From the NCBI GenBank assembly GCA_003427395.1, contig BFEA01000135.1:163559-204069 (forward strand): 40,511 bases of DNA. Direction: 5' to 3'. The notes below the pieces were generated by a model that searched no databases, was not told the DNA's origin, and saw only the letters and a list, made by a program, of their open reading frames with translations. Shown in pieces: positions 29,850 to 40,290 of this stretch. The translations under genes were made by a program, and so were the position numbers. The first letter of the stretch is position 1, and each line of letters begins with the position of its first letter. This DNA comes from Chara braunii (lineage: Eukaryota > Streptophyta > Charophyceae > Charales > Characeae).

Positions 29850-30255
29850 TATTTTTTTTTTTTACAGATGCATTTTATCTTTTTTTTTTTTAACTAACTC
29901 ACTTTCTTAAAGAAATAGTACTTTGAGGCCGCGGTCCTCACAGGCTACTCCGAGAACTGAATCTGGGAGCCTTACGTAGTTTAACTTTTTACGGGACCAA
30001 GAGGGACCCGACCAATTTCACTGGCCCATTGTCACCTTAAATAACCTTGAAAAATTTAACAACCATCTATCGACCATCAAACAAACTACAATCTATAGGT
30101 AGTGAAAAAGCAAAGAACTAAGTATCAAAGCCACTTTCCCTTACTATCACAACTATGCACTACATACCTATCATCCTTATACAGTATCCGCGGCCTAAAA
30201 TCGGCCTACCAGCACTACAAAACCTCGCCGACAGATGTTTTTTTTTTTTTTTTTT
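29850..30255. repeat. Poly-T bounded repeat segments
   Basis: Contains T runs at about 29852, 29880 and 30238. A block starting AGGCCGCGGTCCTCACAGGC (29928) recurs as AGGCCGGGGTCCTCACAGTC (30310) with further similarity to GGGAGC and ACGGG. These may be 3' ends of minus-strand retroelements of one family. Confidence 0.45.
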
Positions 30256-31189
30256 CCCCATTCAAACGGGCCCACTGCCCAAGGCTTATATTTCCAATTG
30301 AAGTAACCAAGGCCGGGGTCCTCACAGTCTACCCGAAAGGCTGGGAGCATTCCCTAGTTTCACTTACGGGGTGGGACCGCACCCCGCCCCCTTGACAGAC
30401 AAACCACAACATCAAACAAATAGACTGGTCCCTTGCCTATCGAGCCCACCAGGCCCGACGGTTGCCTATTCTCCTCTTCTCAGGCTGCCACTAATACGGG
30501 GCAGTGGAGCTTCAGCTCCAAATGACCAGAATTGGCACTCCCTCCAAACCCTTTATCCCTCTCTCTACTGTCGTCCTACTGCGGAGGTGTATCGAGTGCC
30601 TAGGAATTTAGTCTTCACTTACTAGCCAGTCGTTCAAGGTTAACTTACCGTCCTGGATCTTAGCCAATTGTCCCAGGCATGCCAATATCTCCGCAAACCA
30701 CCTCAGGCCTGCTGCTTTGTTGTGTGCGGGGGAGACCTTTCTTCTCCAGTCGCTTTTAATGTTGTGCCTGATGTGAAGCTTTGACGCCTGTTTGATTGCT
30801 TTGTTCGATAAGAAACTCCCTTCAAATACTTGCCCTGATGGCCTGGGCCACATATCCCCAACCCTTATCTAGGGCAAAGCCGTCCGGAAAGCCGCCAAAC
30901 AAAATCCAGCGGTCGTTCCAGGGGAACACTAGCCCTCTAATGCGGCACCAGTGTCCCACCCACCAAGTTCAAATTCTCCTAGGGGGCAAGTCAGCCAGAG
31001 GTGTATCGTCAACTGAAAGGCCATTTACATCTGACATATTATAATTGAACATTCATGCCTTTCTGAACGAGCCATATTGTTGACGGGGTAGCCAGCAGTG
31101 ATAGGAGCCACATGATCATTGCTGCCCTCTGCATAGGAAGTTTTTGAAGTTGTGTCCAGCAGCGTTTGATATCTCTGTAGATATGTGCT

Positions 31190-32399
31190 TCAACCGAAGT
31201 GTTCTTCTGCATCCATCTGGCAATTGCTATGGATAGCGGTGTTCTGCCAGGGAGTTGGAGGTCGTAACAGTGTACAAAACCACTCACCCTCCTCATTGCA
31301 CACTGCTTTTATTATGACATGAGCCAGGTTCCCCAGAGGCTTTGAAGGTACCCGACTACTTTGAACTGATTTGATGGCTAGTTGATTTGAGCCCGATTGT
31401 TTGATCCAGCGCTGGAAGGATCTGGATCCATCCACCTCTGTGGAGAGTAATTTCCAGACATCGTTCATCTGGTAAGTGAACAACCTGTATTTTGCACTGT
31501 GAACCATGTCCCTGGAGGGGGAACTCCTTGCGGATTGAGGAGGACTTCCCATTCCGGGGGAATTGCGGTTCTTATGCGGACCGCTCTTTCTTCTATGTGA
31601 CCCTGTCTGCCCAGCTTCCATTTGAGGTGATCTAGACTTTCCCATTGCCCTGTTAGCTCGTCCCATAGATCAACAATTCTGAGTATTCCCTTTTCTGCCC
31701 ATTGCTTACCAAAGGCGCTCCAGGCACTACCCGCCAAGAAGGAGTGTCCATTAACGTCCCGAATACACGGGTTGTCAAAAATCGGTTGTGAGAGAACTTC
31801 CTCCTTGGTGGATGGGGCAATCTGATGTTTTAGGCCCACTCTTTTCCATGCCTTGAGTACATCATGCCAAAATGGGGAAGGTGTGTGCCTGCGTAGGTAG
31901 GACTCCATCATAATACATGTCCATACATCCCTCGGTCTCTGCAAATTCCAGGCTTGTGTTAGGATCTGCTCTGCCAACAAAATCCAATGGTCGTCTGAGG
32001 TGTTGGAAATAGCCTTGATTATCCACATAACCAGGAAAACATCATTCTGATTAGCCGGGTCCAGAAGACCCACCCCACCCTCAGCTCGAGGGTAACAGAT
32101 AAGATCCCAAGCTACCTTAGATATAAAACCCTCCCTCTCTTTCGCGAACGACTCCCAAATGAATTTCGTTGTCAGCCGTCTAACTACCTTTACTAATTGT
32201 TTACCCAGGGCTCTGACTGTTCCTAGGAACCAGAGAAATGCAAAAAGAGCAACATTTGTGACCAAGGCTCTCCCAAACAGCGATAGGTGCAGGGCAGGGC
32301 CCCAAACCGTGATTCGCTGGATGACCTTCTGTTGGAGCAAATCATTTTGGGCCTCTGCACAGTGTCCCAGGGTGACCTGCACTCCGAGGTACCTCTAGG
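31190..32399 (-). pseudogene. LINE ORF2 C-terminal region
   Basis: The longest clean stretch (32382-31465) includes VTLGHCAEAQNDLLQQKVIQ, FLWFLGTVRALGKQLVKVVR, KFIWESFAKEREGFISKVAW and RAEGGVGLLDPANQN. The F-I-W then K-x-x-W then GG-x-G-L-x-D order is the standard region after the RT in plant LINEs. Frames change near 31500, and the last part (CWTQLQKLPMQRAAMIMWLL) is toward the 3' end. Confidence 0.75.
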
Positions 32400-33391
32400 A
32401 ATTAGTACTTGCAATTCGTTTCATGCCCCACTCAACTGCTAGCGTATAGCCCTCATGTAACAGATACACGGACTTTGTCCTGTTCACTGTTTCTTCCGAC
32501 AGCGAAGAGTATTCCATTAAGCAAGCTTTTAAGACTTGCAATGAATTTCCTGTATGTACCGAGATACTCATCAAATTGTCAGCAAGTGCTTTAACTCGAC
32601 ATTCCAGATGCTGGGTTTGGAGACCTCTGATATCCGGGTGACATCTGATGTTGTTGACTAGAACTTCTCGCTGCAGTACGAAAAGCAGAGGGGCCAAAGG
32701 GCAGCCCTATCTCAACGACCCGGTCAATGCGAACCTGGGCAAAATATGCCCATTAACTGAGACTGTTGCAGAGGAATAAATGTATAACACTGAAACCCAT
32801 TACAAAAGTTGGGGCCAAACTCCATGGTTTTCAGGGAAGTGAGGACATCGGCCTAGTTTACCCTGTCGTGGGTTTTCTCTAAGTCCATCAGCATGATCAC
32901 GATGTTCAAATTCTCCTGCTGCACCAACTCGAGTGCCTCAATGGTTGTTCCAATGTTTTCAAAAATAGACCTGCCTTGCACGAAGGTGGCCTGTTCTCAC
33001 CCTACAAGATCTTGTAAGTACCTACCTAATCTATTGACTAATAGTTTAGCTAATATTTTATATGATACATTTAAAAGTGAAATGGATCTCAAGTTGCGAA
33101 TTTATGCTTTGTCACCTTTTTTGTACATGATGGTGATGATTCCATGAGTCATGCCTTTGGACAGTTGCTCTCCTTGGAAGGCGTCGTTGTAGATTTTAAC
33201 TAGGTGAGGGAACAAATTTTTATCGTGCTGCAGGTAAAATTCCACAAGCAGCCCATCGTTGCTCGGAGATTTGCCCTTTGCCATGGTATTGACTGTGTTT
33301 TATACTTCCTCCACGGTCAAAGGGTGATCCAGGTCTAACCTGCCATTTTCGACTAATCTGATTGACATGTTATTCCAATGATCCGAATTTT
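32400..33391 (-). pseudogene. LINE reverse transcriptase domain
   Basis: Motifs in order are GKSPSNDGLLVEFY, RNLRSISLLNVSYKILAKLL, FVQGRSIFENIGTTIEALEL and MDLEKTHDRVN, where families usually show KAFDRV. The catalytic (Y/F)ADD box reads ALADNLMS, so its second aspartate is lost. Several in-frame stops and frameshifts break it, including within the RGVRQG-type segment. The domain would copy LINE RNA at a nicked target. Confidence 0.82.
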
Positions 33392-34557
33392 TCACCAGAT
33401 TGGTGTCCGGAGAATCTTTGGGTCTGTGAGAGTAAGTATGTCTTTAAAGTATAGGGCCGCATGCTCGCACATTGTATTCGAGGACAAGGCCGGCCGGGCT
33501 TCGGGGATGAATGGGTGGTTCAATACTTTCATAAAGTGTGTTGCTCGTTTCGGCAGTAGCATTTGGAAACCTTCCTTTGTCATTTGGTCGTAAACCGAGA
33601 TGCCCTTTACTGCTAACCTCTCGGCCCATTCCTCTGCCCCGTCTTGTTGTAGTTCATCCCATCTTGCTAACAGCATATTTCTTTTTGGGGCCCACACCTT
33701 TGCAGAGATTGGGTGTGCTAACATTCGCTCCTCTACCCAGTGAAGGTCCCTAACGATCCCCTCCTCCTCTTTGTTACGATTGGCAAACATGATTCGTGAA
33801 AATACACTCAGCAGATTAGCGGCGATAGCTGTACCGACATCCCACCAGTCGCCTGCTGTTTTGAAGTGCGTTTGTGCGCTCGGCCATTTGCTGAAAAATT
33901 CCTCTACCCAGGCCACTAGGTCTAGGTCCTTGAGGTTTTGAACATTCAATCGGAAGAACCCACTTCCTCTGTCAACCACATCCCACATTTGGAAGGAAAG
34001 TTTAACCGGGTAGTGATCCGACATTGGGTGTCTAATCACCACGATATTAAGCACAACGTCCCACCAAAGAGGGTTCATCAAAGCGAAATCTAGTCTTCTA
34101 AGACAACCTGTGTTACCCCCTTCCAAGGCGGATGAGCCCCAGGTGAAACCTTGGTCCGTGGGGTGCATCAATCTGAAGGCGTCACACATGTCCATATCAG
34201 TCATATATTCCAACAAAGCACATGTGTCCGGTGTGCCTGCTGAAGTACCCGTAAGATCATCCAGAGTGTTGTTTCAGTCGCCCATGATTAGAAGATTGTC
34301 GACATCAGGAGTGTAAGAGATCAGGTCCTGAAACAACCTTACCTGTTCTGCTCTGTCAACCGGGGCATAGACGGTCATAATAGCCAAGTCTAACCCATAA
34401 GTCGAAAGTTTAACCCAGGCTCATCGGCCCCACAGATCTGCAGCCTTATCTAGGATCTGAATAGGGAGATCCCTGTGCAGTAGGATCCCTACCCCTCCTC
34501 TAGTCCCTACTACTGGGGCCCATATCTGAGGGCCATCCCACCAGGTGCCTAATTCCC
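33392..34557 (-). pseudogene. LINE APE-type endonuclease
   Basis: Reads GTRGGVGILLHRDLPI, then LAIMTVYAPVDRAEQ, a GD-stop-NNTL segment, and RRLDFALMNPLWW with PMSDHYPVKLSF. GGVGILL, VYAP, the GDxN position and SDH are the landmark motifs of LINE endonucleases that nick target DNA. In-frame stops occur after GR near 34420 and in the GDxN motif (TGA at about 34275), so it is inactive. The tail runs on toward the RT. Confidence 0.8.
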
Positions 34558-35202
34558 TTAGCTTTTTTTCGGTACCAGAATTTTGTAGCTCCGCTTTGGC
34601 ACTTCCTGGTACAGACGCAGCAAATTCATGTCAGATATCAGTCTCAACGGGAATCGTTCACCAAAGATTTGTTTGGCTCCAACCATAATTTGCTGAGCGG
34701 AGTCAGTCTCCGTGAGGAAATGGACTCTGGAAATCTCAGATTGCCATGCGATCACATACACCACACCGTTTACGACTGTGTATACCAATGGCATGAGCGA
34801 TTTTTCTATTGATGTAGTCCGGGATCTTGTGACTGTTATTGCTCTTCTACTTCTTGAGGTATCAACTCCTGATTGGGGCAGGACAGTCTTGGATTGAGAA
34901 CCTTCATACTTGAGTGACTCAACTTTGCTGGAGCCTAATGTTGCAGACCTTTCTCTACTAGGGACTCCCCCTTTCGGAGCTGCTTTCAGCAGTAATGGTT
35001 GAGTCTGAGAAGATACTGCTCTAATTGTCTTTGCAACTTTCAAGGGGGATTGCCCTCGATTGCTACGGCCTTTAGCATCTACTGTTGAGGCAGCGACCTC
35101 CCCAACGGGGAGTGGGCCCAGATGTGCATTGTTGATAACTGTCGAATCGTCCATTATGAGGGTTCTTCCCACCGTAGGGATGGGACGAATGGGCTTCATC
35201 AT
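34558..35202 (-). pseudogene. LINE linker and start of endonuclease
   Basis: A 214-codon frame rich in S, R and K, ending LLRLYQEVPKRSYKILVPKK. YQEV may correspond to the catalytic QE of APE-type endonucleases. The frame stops just after an A7 run at 34563-34569; reading one base back continues directly into the endonuclease (KLRELGTWWDGPQIWAPVVG). The usual WNxRG start of the domain is not seen. Confidence 0.5.
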
Positions 35203-35278
35203 TGCAGGGATCTCCGTGCCCGGGGGGGGGGGGGCTCATACTCACTTTGTGAGTGTATTTGATATACTCTTGCTTGCC

Positions 35279-35985
35279 TCAGATTGTGCATGGGTGGGAT
35301 AACTCCCCAGGCATTCGGGGTTGGATATCCATTATCCCTCCTGTCCGAAGAGCGTATGGGTCTTGTGAGTAATAGAGATTCGGTGAGAATACTGGGCTTG
35401 TCCTTTCAATGAAAGGCTCGTCCCCTCCCATTACTCCAGTATACTGGTGATTGAGGTAGACGGGGGGTGTCAAGATACGTGTTCGCATAAGCGAGGACTG
35501 GGATCCTTGGTGTGAAAAAGGTCCTTTGTACTTTGCTTTACCTCGACGCCTGTTGAGACAGGGGTTGTGTTCCAAATTTGAGTGGGAGCTCGAGGCCAAT
35601 GAGGATCTATCGTCTTCATCGTCCTCTGTGTGCTCTGTTTTCTCTTTTCTAAAATTGCTTCGGCGGCTGTTGCGGTTATTCTTCGAGCGTGTGCATTCCT
35701 CGTTCGTGTGAAAATACCACTTGCACCCGGTGCAGTATGGAGTGGAGGCCGATGTCAGCCTCACTTCTACCATATCCCCCTGCCTAGTCCGAATCCGAAC
35801 TCTGTCTTTGAATTTTGGGCGGTTTTCTAGCTTAATTTCACATATGATGTTCATCAACATGGGGTTGAAGTTGAATCGAGCTGGTTCGTCAATTTTAATT
35901 ACTGGTCTGATCGCTTTGATATTGAGGATCTGAGGTATAAATAAGCATCCAATGGTACTTGAAAGACTATCACCCTGAATGTACT
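35279..35985 (-). pseudogene. LINE ORF1, C-terminal part with CCHC knuckle
   Basis: Starts FRVIVFQVPLDAYLY, then in a second frame LNIKAIRPVIKIDEPARFNF and MNIICEIKLENRPKFKDRVR, then CTGCKWYFHTNEEC, a C-x2-C-x4-H-x4-C zinc knuckle that binds nucleic acid. A basic and acidic low-complexity tail follows. The order matches the DUF4283 to zinc-knuckle layout of plant LINE ORF1. A one-base frameshift lies near 35940. Confidence 0.7.
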
Positions 35986-36127
35986 TTCAAGTTCCGTTTC
36001 CAATTCTATATGGATTAATATCATACATAATGAAATTAGCAACGAAGAGTATATATAAAAAATTACCATCAGATAATAATAAAATAGATTCATCCTAGAC
36101 TTTCGCCCCCACAAGTATATTACATTT

Positions 36128-36245
36128 CATATTTTTACCTTTTGTAGTTGAAGTTGTTTGGATGGGTGTTTATCCTGAGGTATTCCTAGAGGGTATGCAT
36201 ACCTCTGTAAGTAATTTAGTACAACGTGGGAAATTTGGCCCCTAA
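36128..36245 (+). pseudogene. nad4: Mitochondrial nad4 C-terminal fragment
   Basis: Encodes FLPFVVEVVWMGVYPEVFLE then GMHTSVSNLVQRGKFGP and TAA at 36243-36245. This is the characteristic end of plant NADH dehydrogenase subunit 4 (GVYPxVFLxxMHTSVSNLVQHGKF). Sequence further left is not recognised. Confidence 0.85.
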
Positions 36246-36293
36246 AGGGCCTTTGTATTTGACCGGCCACCGACCAAAAAAGAGAAGATAGTA

Positions 36294-36580
36294 ATGTTTG
36301 ACAATGATGTTTTAGCTATCTTTCCATAAATCTTTCTTATAAATGTCACTATCTTATTACTTACCTATGGAGTGATTTTGAGCACTTAAAAAAAAAAATG
36401 ATTATCCACCATTAGTGCGTAATGTGGGATGATTGGGTTTACAGGGTGTTTTGATGACAATTTTATTGCTGATCAATAATCCTTTAACCACTGCTAATCT
36501 GTTTTATAATAATCTAATCATAGATAATTTGAATTATTTTTGTAAAATTTTTCTATTGCTTGGTACTGTTAGCACTAGTC
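36294..36580 (+). pseudogene. nad2: Mitochondrial nad2 N-terminal fragment
   Basis: From ATG at 36294 it reads MFDNDVLAIFP, then after a TAA codon IFLINVTILLLTYGVILST, DYPPLVRNVG, and after TGA LGLQGVLMTILLLINNPLTT and ANLFYNNLIIDNLNYFCKIF. It aligns to the N-terminus of plant NADH dehydrogenase subunit 2 (LFPEIFLINATIILL, YDYPPLVSNVGWLGLL). Three stops (FP-stop, ST-stop, G-stop) show nuclear decay or unedited organelle changes. Homology ends near 36575 where LINE sequence resumes. Confidence 0.85.
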
Positions 36581-36629
36581 TGGACAAGGAAGAAAGAAAA
36601 ATCAGAATGCGTGAATTCGTTCTGCAATT

Positions 36630-37178
36630 AAGTCCAAAAACTTTTGATCTTGAATTCGTGGTAACAAGACGCTGCTTCTTGAATTCATTCCATTCTGCCT
36701 TTGGCATCCACGCCTTGGTTTCGAAAACGTACCTCCTCCCTTTCAAGTTGACTTCCCCGAAACCCTCATTTACCATCCATTCTGCTACCAAATTGTCACG
36801 TGCGACATATGGTCCTTCAAACTTAACTCTACCTCTCTCAACCGGAGGGTCGAACGTCCCTTCTTTCCTCCAGTCATTTTCGTAAGAGCGGACTATGTCT
36901 TCTTTCACCTTCCTAGGTAAGTTTATCGCTTCATCTCGAAAAATAATAACTACGGTGCGCTCCTTCAACCATTGTATCTTGATTTCGTCAAAACGATCGT
37001 CCACTGTAATTACCGCTTCGTTCCCTTTAGTAGAATTATCCTCGAATGGGATGTCCTCCGGGCTATGCCCATCATCGTAACAGAGCGAGCACAATATGCG
37101 AACTCTCTCCTCAAATAGTCTACTGTTCGTTCTGGGAGTTACCCTTTTCCTTTTCTGCCATATCCAACTCTTCCCCAT
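36630..37178 (-). pseudogene. LINE ORF1, N-terminal part
   Basis: Encodes MGKSWIWQKRKRV through KEDIVRSYENDW, VERGRVKFEGPYVARDN and FETKAWMPKAEWNEFKK to TTNSRSKVFGL. The order (a conserved W-x-K-x-R-T-V strand region, then an AWMP segment) fits the DUF4283-type N-terminal domain of plant LINE ORF1 proteins. Similarity stops at KVFGL, where the mitochondrial insert begins, and the continuation is found at 35985. Confidence 0.6.
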
Positions 37179-37380
37179 GCGGTGACACCATCCTTCGTTG
37201 GGTTGCTTTTCCCAATTTTCGGAAAATCCTTGTCCCCATGGTGAGGGCGAAGGGACTCCCTGCTTCGAAAACTCGGGATGTTGGCGTCCGGGTAAACCAA
37301 ATCACCTCTTCAATTTTTACGATTACCAACAGTTTTCCTACTAGCGGGAATTGCGGCCTTTGCCGAGTGCTGTTGTAGCC

Positions 37381-38510
37381 TGGGATGACTCTATACTACT
37401 CAGACGCGAGAGTGATTCCTTTCACCGTTCGTCTAACCTTCGGGTATTACCGATTTCCCATCGTAGTAATGATACATTTACCACGCTGTTTCTATCCTTC
37501 TAACCAAGATGCGAGGAATCTACTGCTTCCGTTACCATATGCTCGGACCAGATTTTAAATGGACTCATGCTTCCCCTACCCAATCTTGTTGTTTACTAAT
37601 GTAATTTACTTGAAGTACTACACCGGTTTCCTTGCTACGAACACGCAAGGGTGAGAAGAGATTTACCCACAGTGCCTTCAAGTAGCGAATCTGCTTCTCC
37701 TTGGTTGCGGTGGCCAACGTGTGGATGAGTTGATCCTGCGATTCTTCCTTTGGGTAACTTCCACTCTACCTTACATTCCTTGCCTTCAGCTATGGCATAG
37801 CAGTAGGGGATGGAGCATTCTTCGTTGTGGTGAAAGCAGGCAGGCTTGGCTATGCCCCGCCGCCATGGCCGCGGCCATGGGAGCCTCTTTCACCGCGGTA
37901 ACTTTCGCTGTGGTAGCGAAGGAACTGCTTGACGGCCACTAGGAACCGAGAGTCGGACCTACCGGCAGCGCAAGGCCCCGAGCGCACTACCGGCACCATG
38001 GGCGGCACAACTCTCCCTCCTCTCTTCTTCTCTCCCTAAGGCTGCCCGACAGATGCCTTTTGGGACAGTGCAGCTGGAGTCTAGGTAAAAATAAAATATG
38101 CCCAAGGGTCAGGCCAAAGTGGGGCAATATCTGCCTCCAGAATTAGTTTGAGTGCGAACCTGGACTACGAGGTGGACCGGGTTACGATCTGGACCAGGTT
38201 ACAATTTGGTCCAGGTCCATACGAAGTCAGCAACACTTGCAGCAAGCGCCGCCTGGCCATCGATTCGATTGTTGTAATCGCTTCGGATCCTCACTTGCGG
38301 ATTGTATAGTCGTCGTAGCATGGCCGTTTGTTTTCTGCGTAAACGACGAGGGTTCAATCCCTGAAGACTCCCTCCCAAGGTAATGACGGCCTGATCCAAA
38401 CGTTTCCACGTGAGCTAACGGCAGCTAACGGGCGGCGGCGATTCAAACGAGTCACGTCTGCCACTGTAGCAGATTCGCCCACGTGGTACTGCGATACTCG
38501 TGCGCTTGAC

Positions 38511-38512
<2 letters not shown>
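37381..38512. other. Intergenic, upstream of the second gene
   Basis: No gene recognised. CCGCCGCCATGGCCGCGGCC (37858-37877) is strongly palindromic. GTTACGATCTGGACCAGGTT and GTTACAATTTGGTCCAGG repeat near 38182-38215. A tRNA-like piece with box B GAGGGTTCAATCCCTG lies at about 38300-38365; it may be another SINE head. Promoter elements of the next gene are not identifiable. Confidence 0.4.

Positions 38513-38561
<49 letters not shown>
38513..38561. repeat. (GA)n microsatellite in 5' leader
   Basis: A nearly pure GA tract of about 48 bp ends one base before the ATG at 38562. GA repeats are common in plant 5' leaders and promoters. Confidence 0.9.
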
Positions 38562-38566
<5 letters not shown>

Positions 38567-39620
38567 CGCGCTCGCGAGAGCGATGGCGGCGACGGGGGTG
38601 GCGGGAGGGGCTGTCTCGATGGAGGGGAGGGAGGAAAGGGGAAGAAGGGGAGTTAGACGGCCATCGCTGAAACTGGAGGTGGAGAAGACGACGTGGACAG
38701 GGCGGCGTCTTGTTCTTCCGTTGCCATGGTCATGGCGTTCTTGGCATTTTCGAGATTACCAGTGTCAGTTGTGCAAGCTCAATTTGGGAGAAGGGAGGGA
38801 GGGGGGGAAGAGATTAGGAGAAGGAGGTGGTCGGGGGGCAGTTCAAGGCGAGCAGATCCACGTGTCATCCTGTCGCACAAGGGCAAATTCTTTAGGACTA
38901 CAGGTAGGAAGAGCTGGGAGAAGAAGCGGCGGCGTTTCACCTGATGATATCAGCTTATCTGCTTTCAGATCACGTGGATTAGAGTGGATTAAATTGGCGG
39001 CAAATGGAATAAGGAGGGATAGCAAGAGGGGGGAGGGGGAGGGGGAGGGGGAGGAAAGGAGGGGTTGGCGGGTTCAGAGTCAGTCGGTAGCCGCGAGAAG
39101 CAAGGGAGGAAGAAGTGTATCCCGAGAGGAGAGGGAGGAGGAGGACAGAGATGACCATGGCTATGGCGACAAGCAGAGGGAGGGGATGGAGAGGGAGGAG
39201 ATGGAGACGGAGGAAGAAACGCCATCCATGGCAAGGAGAACAAGTAGAAGACGGAGACAGTCCTCCGTTGGTGCTATGGCTATGGTGGTTATGGAGGACT
39301 CGCAGTCGGTAGGCAAAGCGAGCGAAGAAGGAGAAGAAGGAGAAGAAGGAGAAGAAGGAGAAGAAGGAGATGGAGATGGAGATGGAGATGGAGATGGCGG
39401 CGGCGGGGAAGGTAAGCAGACGGCGGCGGCCACGTGGATGAAAGAGACGGAACTTAGAGAATTTTTCTTGGAATCGATCATCGTCGGGGCAAGAGAGGGG
39501 GATGTCAAGGCCTCTCAACAATCATTTCGAGAATTGGAGCTCGCAGGATTAACGCCAGGCCCCAGTGCCCATCATGGTGTCATAGTTGCGTATTGCATTG
39601 CAGAAGATGTGGACGGAGCG
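38562..39620 (+). CDS. First exon of a gene with PPR-like segment (partial)
   Basis: A 353-codon exon, open from ATG 38562 to a GTACGT donor at 39621 (phase 0). The first 260 residues are low-complexity, basic then acidic, with EEG and DG repeats near 39325-39400, and are poorly supported; a transit peptide is possible. The convincing part is the end: ELREFFLESIIVGAREGDVK, FRELELAGLTPGPS and VIVAYCIAEDVDGA, two helix-turn-helix units with the look of pentatricopeptide repeats (organellar RNA binding). Another frame at 38850-38940 also looks protein-like, so small introns may exist. The rest of the gene lies beyond the window. Confidence 0.5.
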
Positions 39621-39639
39621 GTACGTCTCTCTCGGTCCC

Positions 39640-39643
39640 TCAG

Positions 39644-39697
<54 letters not shown>

Positions 39698-40018
39698 TGT
39701 TGTGGCAGCTCGCTCTCTCTCTCTGTGGGTCTCTGATCTGGCATCGCTCTCTCTCTCTCTGTGTCTCTGCTCTGGCATCTCTCTCTCTCTCTCTCTCGGT
39801 GTCTCTGTTGTGGCATCTCTCTCTCTTTCTGTCTCGGTTGTGGCATCTCTCTCTCTCTCTCTTTCTCTCTCTTTGTGTTGTGGCATCTCGCTCTCTCTCT
39901 CTCTCTGTGTCTCTGATCTGGCATCTCTCTCTCTCTCTCTCTCTGTGTCTCTTCTCTGGCATCTCTCTCTCTCTCTCTGTCTCGGTTGTCGCATCTCTCT
40001 CTCTCTCTGTCTCCGTTG

Positions 40019-40057
<39 letters not shown>

Positions 40058-40141
40058 TGTTGTGGCATCTCTCTCTCTCTCTCTGTGTCTCTGATCTGGC
40101 ATCGCTCTCTCTCTCTCTCTCTCTATCTGTCTGTGTTGTGG

Positions 40142-40204
<63 letters not shown>

Positions 40205-40290
40205 TTGTCTCTCTCTTTGTCTCTCTCTTTCTCTCTTTTTGTGTGTGTTGTGGAACCTCTCTCTCCCTCTCGCTCTCTATTGTGGAATCC
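39640..40290. repeat. Compound (CT)n minisatellite in intron 1 of second gene
   Basis: More than a dozen units of a short word followed by a CT tract, for example GTGTTGTGGCATC, GTCTCGGTTGTGGCATC or GTGTCTCTGATCTGGCATC plus (TC)n. It starts just after the exon donor. Long frames on both strands here are translations of the repeat and not genes. Confidence 0.9.

Larger units (their letters stand above)
35985..36630 (+). other. Mitochondrial DNA insert (NUMT) inside the LINE
   Basis: An AT-rich block of about 640 bp, flanked on both sides by LINE ORF1 that becomes continuous when it is removed. It carries nad4 3' end, a 48-bp spacer and nad2 5' end in the same orientation, the gene order of a mitochondrial nad cluster. 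Breakpoints are estimated to within about 20 bp. Confidence 0.75.
30256..37380 (-). mobile_element. Decayed LINE retrotransposon (ORF1, APE endonuclease, RT)
   Basis: Reading right to left there is an ORF1 with a CCHC zinc knuckle, an apurinic-type endonuclease, a reverse transcriptase and the usual long C-terminal region, all on the minus strand with frameshifts and stops. The T run at 30238-30255 is the expected complement of a 3' poly-A tail, so I place the 3' end there; the 5' end near 37380 is approximate. A mitochondrial insert of about 640 bp splits ORF1. The element cannot be active: the RT catalytic motif is changed to LADN and every ORF is broken. Confidence 0.8.

Noticed and set aside
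35222-35234. G13 run as a regulatory G-quadruplex
   Set aside because: It lies in decayed LINE sequence; a replication or sequencing homopolymer is a simpler explanation.
38300-38365. A functional tRNA gene
   Set aside because: A box B-like motif is present, but the acceptor and D arms do not fold convincingly.
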